A stretch of 64,000 bases of DNA from Rhynchopus sp. YZ270_cl-10 (Eukaryota; Euglenozoa; Diplonemea; Diplonemida; Diplonemidae). The notes under the pieces were generated by a model, which worked only from the letters and a program-made list of their open reading frames with translations, ran no database searches and had not been told where the DNA came from. The translations under genes and the position numbers were made by a program. The DNA lies in assembly GCA_964035575.1 (NCBI GenBank), contig OZ037842.1, positions 992,001-1,056,000 on the forward strand. The letters run 5' to 3'. Shown here piece by piece: positions 19,961 to 30,790 of the stretch (positions are counted from its first letter, which is position 1; the number at the start of each line of letters is the position of its first letter).

Positions 19961-21136
19961 ATGAGGGTTCTCTTTTTGTTGGTTTGTGTCTCATATTGCA
20001 CACATGCTGATGATGTGGGGAATGTTGAGGTGGACTACTTTGACAGTGATGACGACAACACGACATCTGCGCCAAAGCACATGTCCACCGTCCCTACCCC
20101 TGCACCTGGCTCAGTTGACCTACGCTGCAGGACGTTCCACTCATGCTCTGTAAACGGCGACTTCCTAGCACGTTGCATCCGTGGTGCTTGCTCATGCAGC
20201 ACAGGGTACAAACCCGCGCACGTCGGTGGCGTGGTTGTCCCCCTCTGCATGCACTCCGAACAGGAGATCGAAAGCATGAACATAGGTGTTCAGTTCCGCC
20301 TCCAATGGGCCTACCTCGACATACAGTCCTTCGATTGGGAGCATTTCGACGAACTCACACAACTAGTGGACAGCATCCTCGGGCAGGTCAAAGGGCGCCT
20401 TGTCATCTCTCTCCGCGGCACCGACATCATCGGGGTTGCGGATGTCTCGGTGATGCAGCTGGAACGGCTTGATTCGTTTGAGAGCTCCCTGCGGGAGGGG
20501 ATGACGGGCACATCGCTGAGTGCGTACTCCTCAAACTTTTCCTCCGCAATCTATGCGGGAGAGGACTGCCCTCCTGTGGTTGGTGTGCTGTATCAGGTCC
20601 CCGACCCGAGCGGTGGATGTGTCCCTACACAGTGCAGTCAGGGGTACTCTTCTTCACAGGCAGGGACGAGATGTGAGTTGACGGAAGACTCACATCCATT
20701 TGTCTCTGCACCGAGGGTAGTGGGGTTTATCGTTGGGTCTTTAGCATTGCTTGTGGTTATTGGCTTTATTTTGACGTGCACCTATCGGAGTAAAGGGAAG
20801 GGAAATATGCAGGGCAACGGTTGCCAGGAGAAGCACACAGAGAACACGCATCTCGACACAACACGTTCAATGGTGTCGCTGTCGTCCTTCACACAGTCGC
20901 AGCCCTCCCCACGGCCTATGGACGTAGTGCTTCCTCCCATCCTCAAGAAAAAGGACTCTGAGATCCGCCCTTCCGCCCCTCTCCCACCTATCGACCCCTC
21001 CACCTCTACCTCGTCACAGCAGACAGAAAGAAGCGCCTCAAAAGCATCTGCACTTCATTTCCACCAAGTCATCGTCGACACCACAAAAGACGAACCCGGT
21101 ACCCCACCCTCAGAACCAGAAGAAGCGAGCATATGA
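19961..21136 (+). CDS. Type I membrane protein with Cys-rich ectodomain
   Basis: 391 residues, intronless. Residues 1-16 are a signal peptide (MRVLFLLVCVSYCTHA). An acidic, threonine-rich linker follows. A six-cysteine EGF-like segment spans residues 56-96 (RTFHSCSVNGDFLARC, then GACSCSTGYKPAH). A region of about 130 residues follows that could fold as a SEA-like or other extracellular domain (GRLVISLRGTDIIGVADV). A second short Cys cluster lies at 203-238. One transmembrane helix spans about 253-274 (VGFIVGSLALLVVIGFILTC) and is followed by basic residues (YRSKGKGK). The roughly 115-residue S/T/P-rich tail is cytoplasmic. GAG immediately precedes the ATG and could be the acceptor. It is a likely surface protein; the ligand is unknown. 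Confidence 0.82.
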   Translation: MRVLFLLVCVSYCTHADDVGNVEVDYFDSDDDNTTSAPKHMSTVPTPAPGSVDLRCRTFHSCSVNGDFLARCIRGACSCSTGYKPAHVGGVVVPLCMHSEQEIESMNIGVQFRLQWAYLDIQSFDWEHFDELTQLVDSILGQVKGRLVISLRGTDIIGVADVSVMQLERLDSFESSLREGMTGTSLSAYSSNFSSAIYAGEDCPPVVGVLYQVPDPSGGCVPTQCSQGYSSSQAGTRCELTEDSHPFVSAPRVVGFIVGSLALLVVIGFILTCTYRSKGKGNMQGNGCQEKHTENTHLDTTRSMVSLSSFTQSQPSPRPMDVVLPPILKKKDSEIRPSAPLPPIDPSTSTSSQQTERSASKASALHFHQVIVDTTKDEPGTPPSEPEEASI

Positions 21137-22294
21137 GGTGAGGGGTATTGTATTTTTTTTTTGTATTTTATTGTGAAAAAATGTGTCGGAGTTGTGAAAT
21201 GGGTGACCCTATCCGGGGAGCCCCAGCTCGTTTCAAAATTTTTCTGTTATTTTAGTTCCAACAAATTCAGGCTAAATTTTTTTTTTAGGTTGAGAGGAAG
21301 CTAAAATGATTTTTTTTTTTGCGTTCGAGGGATTGAGTCCCTGATATTTTTTTTCTGAGTCTCTGGTTCGCATAGGGAAAAAGAAAATGTGGGAAAATAC
21401 ACAATTATACACTTGCAAATCAGAATTTAAAAAAAACCCACCGCAACTATTTCCCAACGGAAAGAATTTTCTTTTCCAAAAAAGAAAGAAATAAGGAAAA
21501 CAATGATTTCCTCCTCATCTCCTCCCTCCCCCCCCTCTGCCCCTATTTTTTGTTTTGTTTTTATGTCCTTTCTGTTTTGTTCAGGTCTTGAGTATTTTTG
21601 TTGTTATTCTCATACACCCTTTTCGCCGCCCCCTGCCTGGTAATGTGTCACCTCTCCACGGTCACATAGATCTTTAGTTTCTGACCACAGAAATGAAAAG
21701 ATATTATGGACTCCCTCGACTCGCCATATTGCCTTGCATCGGAGCTATATTTTTGGGTGTGAAAAAAAAAAAAAAAAATGGGGCAAATCAGTGATCACAA
21801 TCATCCTCGGGTGTCTACGCTAATACATCACCGGGTCTTCTTGGGGCAAAACCAGGTCAGGCTAGGCCAAAAACCTCTCGGGTGATCCATCAACTATTTC
21901 TTTGTTCGTAAATGTGCTATCCATCAAAATGATTATTATTATTTTTTGCGTCAGTAACTGACGAAGACCCCCCTTCCTGGGTGAGACCCCCCATGGAATT
22001 CGAATAAACACCCCCTTTTTGAAAAAAAAACCCCCCTTCTCGAATCCCTGTGAAGAACGCACAATACAAGGGTGGGGTGTGACACCTCCACTGGAGGGCG
22101 TGGATCAAGATTTGACCGAATCCTAGAAAAATTCAAAAATTCTATATCGGGCCCGGGCCCTGATTTCAAATGCGAAGGAAAAAAAATACAACCAAAATAA
22201 AAGAAAAATAAAACATCAGTGTTCGTTCCACGCCCGCTTTCAGTCGACCGGAAATAAAGATGTCGACACTACAAATGGCTAAGTTTTTTTTTTC

Positions 22295-22345
22295 CGGCCT
22301 ACGTCCAGGGAGACGTTTGCATTTTTAACTTTCTCTTTTTTTTTT
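22295..22345 (+). repeat. Partial dispersed repeat C
   Basis: GGCCTACGTCCAGGGAGACG, then TTTGCATTTTTAACTTTC and T runs. Matches the 3' half of repeat C (TGCNTCCANNGAGGTGTTTGCAC). Confidence 0.55.
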
Positions 22346-22623
22346 GGAGAGCTTTTTTTTTTTTTGATGATTTGTCCAGGCTCTCCGCTAGGATTTCCGA
22401 TTTTGAAAATATTCTGTTGATGGTCCACGTGGTGGGGTACATGCTTGCGCCGCAGGCGCACGGTACGCAACTTTTTTTTTTACCAACGCCCGATTTTGAC
22501 TTTTTTGGGACGTTTGAGCACTCACCTCTCCATATCTTCTTCTCCTGAGCTTTTTTGACAGGTAGAACGGGTCTGAACCACTTAGCAGAACTTTTTTTTT
22601 TTTCTTTTTTCCCCCATTTTCAA

Positions 22624-22652
22624 AAAGTTCTGTTGACAATCAACAGAACTTT
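22624..22652. repeat. Perfect 13-bp-arm hairpin
   Basis: AAAGTTCTGTTGA, loop CAA, TCAACAGAACTTT. Terminator-like in shape, but isolated from any gene. Confidence 0.8.
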
Positions 22653-23530
22653 AGTACCTAGCGGAGTGCCTGAAATGATTTGTCAAAAAATAATAATTGC
22701 GAAATGAAAATCAAGAAGGATACGATGCACGCTTCAACAGGGGTAGTTCCCAACCGACGTGTGTTTGGTTTCTTTTGAGAATGATTCGATTGTTAAAACA
22801 AACGAACAAATAACAATGTACCAAATATGCTACAAGAGCGGCCTTCGTGTGACCGGATACGTCCGGGAGAACGGGCATGCTTCGTTTTTATTGGCGCCTT
22901 TCTCCGTTAAGGTGTTGTGTATTGAAAAGGAAACTTCGCCCCATTTTTATTGCAGAGTAATGCAAGAAAAGAAATCTTACATAACAGGAATCACCATGGA
23001 GAGCTGCGACAATTACTCCCTCCCCCCCTGAGTCCCCCCTCTCTCCCAGTTTTATTTTAATCAAATGTGCCATGTCCCCAGTATTTTTAGTTATTTTTTT
23101 TTGCGCCCTCTTTTAGGTACACTGACACGAGAGGGCTTTGGTTTTCATCATTGTATAGTGGCTGAAGGTCACAGTTTACATATTTGGAACACATACCACA
23201 GAACCCCTCTTGACCAAAGAAGGGGTGTTCCCTGTAGACGGGAAACTCCGAAAATAAAGTAAAGAGTGATCCCAGATACAAAAAAAAAAAAAACAGTGGA
23301 GATTGCACAACTGTGGCAACACAACCGAGGCAACTACACTATCCCAACAATTTATCAAAAAAGTTACAAAGGCTTCGACCGTTGAATACAGATCTTTATA
23401 CCAGCAGGTATATAAAGTGAGTGTTCGATACAACCAGGGGCTCCGCTACCGTATAAAGTTCTGTTGCATCGCAGAACTCGTTTTTTTTTTTTTTTTAAAT
23501 ACTCCTTACTACTGCTTCTATGACCATCTC

Positions 23531-23595
23531 TGGGGTTCGATAACCTACACCTCCGCCTGCATCCGGTGTATGGTGTTTAGAGAAGCAGATGCAGT
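23531..23595 (+). repeat. Dispersed repeat C
   Basis: GGGGTTCGATAACCTACACC, then TGCATCCGGTGTATGGTGTT. The TTCGATA core flanked by GG/CC resembles a tRNA T-arm or Pol III B box. Confidence 0.7.
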
Positions 23596-23850
23596 CTTTC
23601 GATTTTTTTTTCTTCATTTCACGAAAATGATAATTATTATGTCAGTATAACGTCAATGCAACCAAGGTTTCTGACAGGAAGCCTTGGTCGGGAAAAGGGG
23701 CACGATGGAGGGAGGGGGGGAGGCGCACTGAAGGTACCCACAACAACCCTTGCTTCGAAGACCAAACCAAAAACACTTCCTACCCTCGCAGGTCTATCTC
23801 TCGTCGAAGGAGCAATGGGGGGTCCCCTGCGTCACCCTCACCCAGATTTC

Positions 23851-23900
23851 GTGACTAAGCATTGTGCCGCTTAGGTTTTGCTCAACCCCTTTTTGTTCTT
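23851..23900 (+). repeat. Diverged dispersed repeat A
   Basis: GTGACTAAGCATTGTGCCGC, then TTAGGTTTTGCTCAACCCC and a T-rich end. Confidence 0.6.
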
Positions 23901-24365
23901 ATCTGTGTGTTTCAACTTTCATTTGTTGTTTTTTTGTTACGCAAAGTAATGTGGAAGTCAGCGACGATGTGTGCCAATGTTTCGCGACCTCCCACCCAAC
24001 CCCACCCTGCCATTCACATCACAAGCCATTTTTCTTCTTGGCTTCGCTCAACGAAAATATATCATTTCTTTCCCGGTTCAGTGAGCAGAGATCAAGCGAA
24101 GATCTAGACTGTTATTGTTTTTTTGTTGTTTTTTGTTTTGCATATCAAAGTTCTCGAAAATAGGAAATGTAACCAAAAGGAAATGCCCACTAACTTGTTA
24201 TGTGTGTTTTCCCCTCTTTCTTTGCACACACAACCCTACAACACTTCAGTGGGTGCGGAAAGGAAAAAAAAAAAAAAATACCTTCCGTCCAGGCTTTGCG
24301 CTAATTTTTGGCCCTTGGCCCGGGATTTTTGGATATTTTTGTGGTGCGTTTTTTTTTTTTGCAAA

Positions 24366-25334
24366 CCGGGGTTTCCTTAAGAAAACCAGAGAATCCCATA
24401 TTGCACAGTAAGGGTACTTTAGAGTGTTTTTGTACACACATGTGACCCCACCGTGGAGAGCAATCGGCTCGCGCAATCAAAAGAAAGCAGAGAAAAGGGA
24501 AAAGAAAAAAAGAAAAAAGTTGGGTACCGTGCGCCTGCGGCGCTACCTGTTCCCTACCCTACTTTATTTATAAATATGATGTACTTATGTACAGTGTTCA
24601 TTTTCTTTTGAGTACGACAATGCGCTGCTGAACCGTCTCCACCCTCGCTGCGTGAGAGCGGCACCCCCTCCGAGGCCACAACCATCCTGGTTTTTGTTCT
24701 CACTCTTCTCTGTGGTCACAGAAACCCCATAGCTTCTTCAGTACATTGGTGTTTCCAGTCAAAACACCACAATTTCACGCCAAGTTGGGTTTTCAGACTG
24801 AAAATGACCCTTGTTTACGAGTATGGGTTCATATTTTGTGAAAATTTAAGTCACTGAAATTTTGCCCATTTTTCCGTATATCCCCCACCACAAGCCGGGA
24901 TTGGTTCGGAAATACCACAAAACGACCTCTTGGGCGGAAAAAAAGGAAATTTACGCACTTTTTGAGACCGGCGTTTCCTTACTAAAACCAGAGGAATCTC
25001 ATAGTTCATAGTAAGGGTACTTTAGAGTGTTTTTGTACACACATGTGACCCCACCGCGGAGAGCAATCGGCTCGCGCAATCAAAAGAAAGCAGAGAAAAG
25101 GGAAAAGAAAAAAAGAAAGAAGTTGGGTACCGTGCGCCTGCGGCGCTACCTGTTGCCAACAGCCAGTCAAAAACACCACAATTTCATCTGAATTTGGGTT
25201 TTCAGACTGAAAATGCCCCTTGTTTAGGAGTACGGGTTCATATTTTGTGAAAATTTAAGTCACTAAAATTTTGTCCATTTTCCCGAATATGCCCCACCAC
25301 AGCGCGGGATTGGCTCGGAAATGCCACAAAACAC
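24366..25334 (+). repeat. Duplicated unit of about 500-600 bp
   Basis: 24366-24552 recurs nearly unchanged at 24968-25154 (GGGTACTTTAGAGTGTTTTT, GACCCCACCG, TTGGGTACCGTGCGCCTGCG). 24755-24931 recurs at 25161-25334 (CACCACAATTTCA, GGGTTTTCAGACTGAAAATG). The order is block1-spacer-block2-block1-block2, with about 200 bases missing between blocks in the second unit. The GACCCCACCAC and GGCTCGGAAAT pieces recur at 53355-53400. Confidence 0.85.
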
Positions 25335-25438
25335 TGTTTTTTCACCCCCAGATGTAACCCTATTTGAGGTGCGTTTTTTTGGGCCCGGAACACGATTTTT
25401 CAGATTTTTTTCCAAAAGTTAGCGCGAAGCCTGCTTCC

Positions 25439-26326
25439 GTCAGGGAAGTTCCTAAGTGGGACCGAGAACATGAAATTCTGGATTTTAGTTTTTTTTTCCT
25501 TTTTTTTTTTTCCTTTTTTCCTTAGGGGGCTTTGTTGTGGTTTCTGGTGGGTGTCACTGTAGGTGACACACCACCAGTGTGGTGAAATGGTCGAAACTCT
25601 CAAAAGCAAGAGTTTTCAGGGGGCAAGAAAAAAAAAATTGACAACAAAATCCTGCACCGTCCAGGGCTGTACCCCCAATTTATTTTTGCCTGCGGCGCCA
25701 TTTTTCATTTTTTGCTCTGCAAAAAAGTGTTCGTCAGAGGCTAGATTTTTACACCGTACCCAAAATTTTTTGCCTGCGGCGCCATTTATATTATTTTCTG
25801 CTCCGCAAACAGAGAAGTGTAAACGCCTCACCGTTCATCGGCGGAAGCACTGGTTCCACGGGTTATCGAACCCCAGAGAGCACTTCATTGGCATGCACAC
25901 GGTTACCACTAGGGAGCGTGTATGCAGGTACAAAATCACTGCCCCATCCAAATAATATTCCCAACGTCTTCGGGGATCCCCTTGCATTTTGCAGCCAAAA
26001 ATGCAACTAGGCCAAAGCTGCAAAAAGTTCCGCGCGCGTGCAGCGCGCCCGGGTTTGGGACCCCTTTTTGAATTTCGAGGGGCGGTTAAAGTGGGCCCAG
26101 AATCACAGTTCTGACACTCATTTAGCATTGTGAGCAACTCACTAGTGGTCGTAACCAAAATTTGTATCAATCAAGAACTTGTCCATTTTCTCGAAATGAC
26201 CCCACTACAGTGAGGGTAGAGCTCGGAAAGCCTGAAAAAGGGCAAAAAAACCCCACCCAAAAAAGGAAAAAAACGGGAACATAAATCCAGAATTTTGCTG
26301 TTTTTTCCGAGAACAAGGAACAACCC
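25439..26326 (+). repeat. 850-bp dispersed repeat, copy 2
   Basis: Second copy of 16178-17033, with an extra block near 25890 (GGCATGCACACGGTTACC). Copy 1 abuts a gene; this one lies in the gene desert, directly after the duplicated unit. Confidence 0.9.
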
Positions 26327-27373
26327 TGCCTTCCGTACAAAAGGCTTCCGATATTGAGTACAGACCCTAGGTTACCCAAGCGGGTCCTTTGGGATTTTTT
26401 GTCGACACAAAACTACTAATTGAACGAATGAAGTTCCATTTTCTCCTTTTCTTTATATTACACAACACGGACATGTGGTATGTCTCTTTTTTTCACAAAA
26501 AAAGAGAGTTTTCCACGGTCCCAATGAGCTTCATCCCTCTCACGCTTTAGGTGACTAAACACCCATTTCTCTTTTATCATTTAACTCTGAATACCACGTA
26601 CCTTTGTGTTCTTAGCAAACTGCATCAAGAAAGCATTGCCACACCCTCCCCACAAACCTCTGGGATCTATCGCCAAATATGAGGTTTTACAACAGAACAA
26701 CAGGAAGGGATGAGGGTTAAGGCACGCTATTTAGCAACGCTTTTTAACGCTATAAACACAGAACCAAGCTTTTGCTTGGGCAAGGTGTTTTTTTTTCTCC
26801 TCTAGGATATTAGCGGCTCGCTTTTGTTTTCCTTCCTCTCACCGCTGTGCGTGGTTTTGGATATTTTGACTTTCACTCTATTTCTATGATTTTTGTTTTC
26901 CTTTCTCGTCTTCTTTGTGTTATTATGTCTGAGTTTTCACTCAATCTGATAGGAACAACTGTGTGTATCAAGGAGCAATTTGACAGAGAAAGGTAGTCTC
27001 TGAAAGTGGCAGTTGTGTGTGTATGTGTGTGTGGGGTCTTTTCTTGACAGATTTTTTTTGTGCAGATCGTGCATAGGGGCACATCCTTTCAAGGCTTTTT
27101 TTACTTCTTAATGCATGAGTTCGACTGAGATGTGTTTTAGCACGTTTCAACTATTCTTTCTTATGGCAGAGGAAGAAACCATGTGTCTAATAATGGCAGT
27201 GGGCACGTGTCTGCTGCCCCATGGTAGTGGTCTAAAGTAAAGAAAAAATCTTCTTTTTTTTGTTTGTTTTTGGCAGCGAAGTCAACCCAATTGCCCACCT
27301 AACCACATCTCTTGCTTGTCATATTTCTCGTTTCGCTGACGGGAAATGTGACCTTTTTATTTCAAAAAAAACA

Positions 27374-27446
27374 CTGGGGTTTCGATAACCTACAGAGTGT
27401 CAGTGCCCGCTGTCCCAGAGGCTTTTGCACCGACAACTTTATTTTG
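27374..27446 (+). repeat. Dispersed repeat C
   Basis: GGGGTTTCGATAACCTACAG, then CAGTGCCCGCTGTCCCAGAG, GCTTTTGCACCGACAACT and T-rich sequence. Confidence 0.75.
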
Positions 27447-27598
27447 TACCATTTTCGTTTTTTTGCATGACCTTTGCGAAGTGTCTTCTGCGGTTCGATA
27501 GCCAGAGTATTGTTGCGTTCCGTGAAGTCGTTTGCACTCCTTAAAGAAGTCTGCACAAGCGAGACATATTTAACGCCAATTAACAAAGTTATTATTTT

Positions 27599-27656
27599 GG
27601 TGACTAAGCACCCCCCAAGCTTAGGCTCATCTTACAAAAAAAAACCCTTTTCTCTT
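27599..27656 (+). repeat. Dispersed repeat A
   Basis: GGTGACTAAGCACCCCCCAA, then GCTTAGGCTCATCTTAC and CCTTTTCTCTT. Confidence 0.8.
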
Positions 27657-27910
27657 ATTTTGCAATGCGCATCCTTTCGTGTTTTCTTCCCCTTCCTGTA
27701 CAATATGTGGAAAGGGGGAGATTCCTTTTAGTTGGCGAACCATCTCAATATGTGAGACCAGCTCATCTTTCAATTCTGTATTTTTTATTTTACTTTATTC
27801 CCTCCCCATCCCTTTCTACCAAATTCGAAAAAAAAATTAGTCTGGTGCGTAACATCTTTTTTGCAAACAAAAGATACTGACGTAGGTTTGGACATCCAGT
27901 CCCCGCATTT

Positions 27911-27987
27911 TATTGTGCTTTCATCCGGATGGCTGGCATCGTACGTGGGTCAGTCGGAGGTGCCTGCATTGATAACTTCACTTTATT
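27911..27987 (+). repeat. Dispersed repeat B
   Basis: GTGCTTTCATCCGGATGGCT, then GGCATCGTACGTGGGTCAGT, CGGAGGTGCCTGCATTGATA and ACTTCACTTT. Confidence 0.85.
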
Positions 27988-28648
27988 TGAAATGTGTGGG
28001 ATAAAATGTGATGAATGAAGCGCATATTTTATTTTTTAAAAAAATTCCTTTTCATAAAGTCCCCTTATCAATACGAAACAGTATTTGAGGTACCTCAGGA
28101 AATGTTGGGCTATATTTCTAAACAAGATATAGTACTGCTTTTATTTGGGATCTTGTTTTTGATATTTGGTACTTTCGTGAGATATGCGCTGGCATATTCC
28201 TCTTCAAGCTTTTGTGTGATTTTTTTTTTGTGCCGTGTAAACCACTCATCCTCGATGTTTTCTATTTTATTTTTATTCGTGTCAAAATTTGTGTAGATAA
28301 AACCTGAGTAGGGCGAAAGTCATTATTTCCCTCTACCCTTTCCTCTTCAAGCTTTAAGTTATTCATACAATTTGCGGACAGGATATTTTTTGAAAGTGTC
28401 ATGTCGTTCGCTCACCCAACCATGCTGCCACAACCACCACCACCCAAACAGGTGAGAGATAATGTGTGTGGAAGCGTTAACGCATCAAACAACAAGAAGG
28501 GGGTGGGAACGACAAATGACACATATTTAAAATGCGATTTTCTTTTTTATTGATCAAGTTGTAATTGAACATCGCAATAAACAAATTTGTGGCCAGAACG
28601 GATTCGGTTTTTAATTTTTTTTTTTTTGGTTTTTTTTTTTTGTCTTTC

Positions 28649-28700
28649 GGTGACTAAACATGAGGCTAAGGTACCGCTTACCAACCTCTTCCCTTCTCTT
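28649..28700 (+). repeat. Dispersed repeat A
   Basis: GGTGACTAAACATGAGGCTA, then AGGTACCGCTTACCAACCTC and TTCCCTTCTC. Confidence 0.8.
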
Positions 28701-28802
28701 TGAGTACCACCATATGTACAGTAATATTGGTCCTGATCCCGAATCCTTTTCCCCCCACAAATCAGATGTCAGAGACAATACAATCACATTTCTTTTTTTG
28801 AA

Positions 28803-28838
28803 GGGCGACGGAGCACGAGAGGCTTCGGTTCATCCAAC

Positions 28839-28885
<47 letters not shown>
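28803..28885 (+). repeat. Dispersed repeat A with long T tail
   Basis: GGGCGACGGAGCACGAGAGG, then CTTCGGTTCATCCAACTTTT, then a run of about 40 T. The long T run directly follows the repeat and abuts the MITE. Confidence 0.75.
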
Positions 28886-28886
<1 letters not shown>

Positions 28887-28895
28887 TTCGAATTT

Positions 28896-29157
28896 GTTAC
28901 TGGGGGGGGCCGAATAGTAGACCCCCCCTGAATAGTAGACCCCCCCTGTATAATTTTTTTCCCACATTTTACCACAACTACTCAAAACATGAAATCTGTT
29001 GCTTTATTGGACTCATCGGGCATTTTTGTGACCTGGACATGGGGGTCAGAATCCACTTTCGAGCACCTAAAATAGGGTAAAAAAAATTGGAGTCTAAAAT
29101 TTAGGGGGGGTCTACTATTCAAAGGGGGGGTCTACTATTCGACCCCCCCCCAGTAAC
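28896..29157. mobile_element. 262-bp MITE with double inverted termini
   Basis: The left end is GTTACTGGGGGGGGCCGAAT, followed by AGTAGACCCCCC and a second GAATAGTAGACCCCCC. The right end is the mirror: two GGGGGGTCTACTATTC units, then GACCCCCCCCCAGTAAC. The interior of about 160 bp has no ORF. Terminal plus subterminal repeats of the same motif are typical of miniature DNA transposons. No target duplication is clear by eye, so the superfamily is unassigned. Confidence 0.88.
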
Positions 29158-29533
29158 CACGAATTTTTGTGCAAACACTCCTTCCTCTCCTCCCTCGTCC
29201 TCCCTACTCCCCCCCCACGCGCCTTTCAATACCACAGAAAGAAGAAAGACAAACAAAACGAAAAAGAAAAATTACAGAAAAAACCCCAACCTTTTTCTCA
29301 CTTTTCCCTCTCTCTCCTGGTGTGATTCAGGGTACGGACAACGCATGGGAGAACCACAGAGAACTGCTTTGGGCTTTTATTAAGATTTGTGGAGCACCTT
29401 CGAGAGAACCACGGAATTCGTTTGGTGATCACATCATCTCCATATTTTTCCTCCCCACCCTGCACCTCTCACCACCTCACTACCTCACCACCTCGCCACT
29501 TAGCTACCCTTTGAATACACCTTTCAATTCAAT

Positions 29534-30790
29534 ATGTCTCTGCCCATTATAAAAGTGTGTGACATCCCTAAGGATTGTGCAGAGCCTGTGGATGCGAAGG
29601 CTTTGGAGCAGGCATCGGTGATTGTGAATGACATTCGTTCAGGCGGAGAGGCGAAGGTGCGTGAGTGGGCAGAGCGTTTGAAGGATGTGCCTGAAGGGGG
29701 TGCGTTGTACGCGAGCAAGGCAGAGATGAAGGAGGCGTATGACGAGCTGTCCGAAGGCGTGCAGGAGTTGCTTCAGCGGACTGCGGGGCGCATTCGTGCC
29801 TTTGCCGACAAACAGCGCAACAGCGTGACGGACATGAAGATGCCCATCCCCGGTGGCTTCGCAGGCCACGAAGTCGCCCCCGTGAAGTGTGCAGGCTGCT
29901 ACGCACCAGGCGGCCGGTACCCCCTCCCTTCCTCGGTCCTCATGACAGCGGTCACCGCACGCTCTGCAGGGGTGGAGGAGGTGTGGGTGGCAAGCCCGCG
30001 TCCAAGCAACGTTACGCTTGCAGCTGCGCACGTTGCAGGGGCAGATGGGTTTCTGAGGGTAGGCGGTGCGCAGGCCATCGCATCGCTCGCAGAGGGTGTG
30101 GGGTGCGAGGCTGCCGATGTCATTGTCGGCCCTGGCAACAAATGGGTGACAGCAGCAAAGAGCCTTGTACAGGGGAAGTGCAGTATCGACATGCTTGCAG
30201 GGCCTTCTGAAGTGCTTGTCATCTGCGATGAGACGTGCTGCCCAAAGACCATCGCCGCAGACCTGCTTGCCCAAGCCGAGCACGACACCGACGCACGCCC
30301 AATTCTTCTGTGCACCGATGCAGACACAGCGCACGCGATCATAGCCGAGGTTGACACCCAGCTTGCAGTGCTCCCCACCAAGGACACTGCCGTGGAGGCA
30401 GTCAAGAAGGGGTTCTGTGTTCTCGTCGACACAATTGAGGAAGCAGTCAAGATCAGCGACTCCATCGGGCCAGAGCACCTCGAAATACAGACAAAAGACC
30501 CCGAGAAGGTGGGGCGGTCTTGCTCTAGCTATGGTGGGCTGTTCATTGGCCAGTCTGCGGCTGAGGTGCTGGGCGACTACGGTGCAGGCCCCAACCACGT
30601 TCTCCCGACAGGCGGTACCTCGCGCTACACCGGTGGGCTCTCTGTCTTCAACTTCCTGAGAATTCGTACCTGGATGTCGATTGATTCGAAAGAAGATTCA
30701 CAGCAGTTGGTCAAAGATGCAGTGGAATTGGCAAGATTAGAAGGATTGGAAGGGCACGCCCGTGCAGCTGAGGCAAGGCTGTTGAAGTAG
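29534..30790 (+). CDS. hisD: Histidinol dehydrogenase
   Basis: 418 residues, intronless. The enzyme makes the last two NAD-dependent oxidations of histidine synthesis, L-histidinol to L-histidine. Family residues are in place: the E314-H315 catalytic pair in GPEHLEI; zinc ligands Q247 and H250 in AQAEHD, D348 in LGDYGAGPNH, and H408 in GLEGHARAAE. Also present are CAGCYAPGGRYPLPSSVLM and the glycine-rich VGPGNKWVTAAK loop. The length is close to bacterial HisD, and no plastid or mitochondrial presequence is seen, so it is a stand-alone cytosolic-type enzyme. A possible acceptor is CGCCACTTAG, ending 29503. Codon use matches neighbours, so any acquisition from bacteria is old. No other histidine gene is in the window. 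Confidence 0.96.
   Translation: MSLPIIKVCDIPKDCAEPVDAKALEQASVIVNDIRSGGEAKVREWAERLKDVPEGGALYASKAEMKEAYDELSEGVQELLQRTAGRIRAFADKQRNSVTDMKMPIPGGFAGHEVAPVKCAGCYAPGGRYPLPSSVLMTAVTARSAGVEEVWVASPRPSNVTLAAAHVAGADGFLRVGGAQAIASLAEGVGCEAADVIVGPGNKWVTAAKSLVQGKCSIDMLAGPSEVLVICDETCCPKTIAADLLAQAEHDTDARPILLCTDADTAHAIIAEVDTQLAVLPTKDTAVEAVKKGFCVLVDTIEEAVKISDSIGPEHLEIQTKDPEKVGRSCSSYGGLFIGQSAAEVLGDYGAGPNHVLPTGGTSRYTGGLSVFNFLRIRTWMSIDSKEDSQQLVKDAVELARLEGLEGHARAAEARLLK

Larger units (their letters stand above)
21137..29503. other. 8.4-kb gene desert rich in repeats
   Basis: No credible gene is seen. Contents: T/A tracts; C-run stretches at 21960-22060; a perfect short hairpin at 22624-22652; repeat C, A, B and G copies; duplicated blocks at 24.4-25.3 kb; the second 850-bp repeat; and the 262-bp MITE at 28896-29157. 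One 71-codon frame from ATG 22816 is protein-like in composition but lacks an acceptor and any recognisable domain. Confidence 0.6.

Noticed and set aside
22816-23031. 71-codon frame with plausible composition
   Set aside because: No pyrimidine tract or AG precedes it, no family resemblance, and it lies in a repeat desert.
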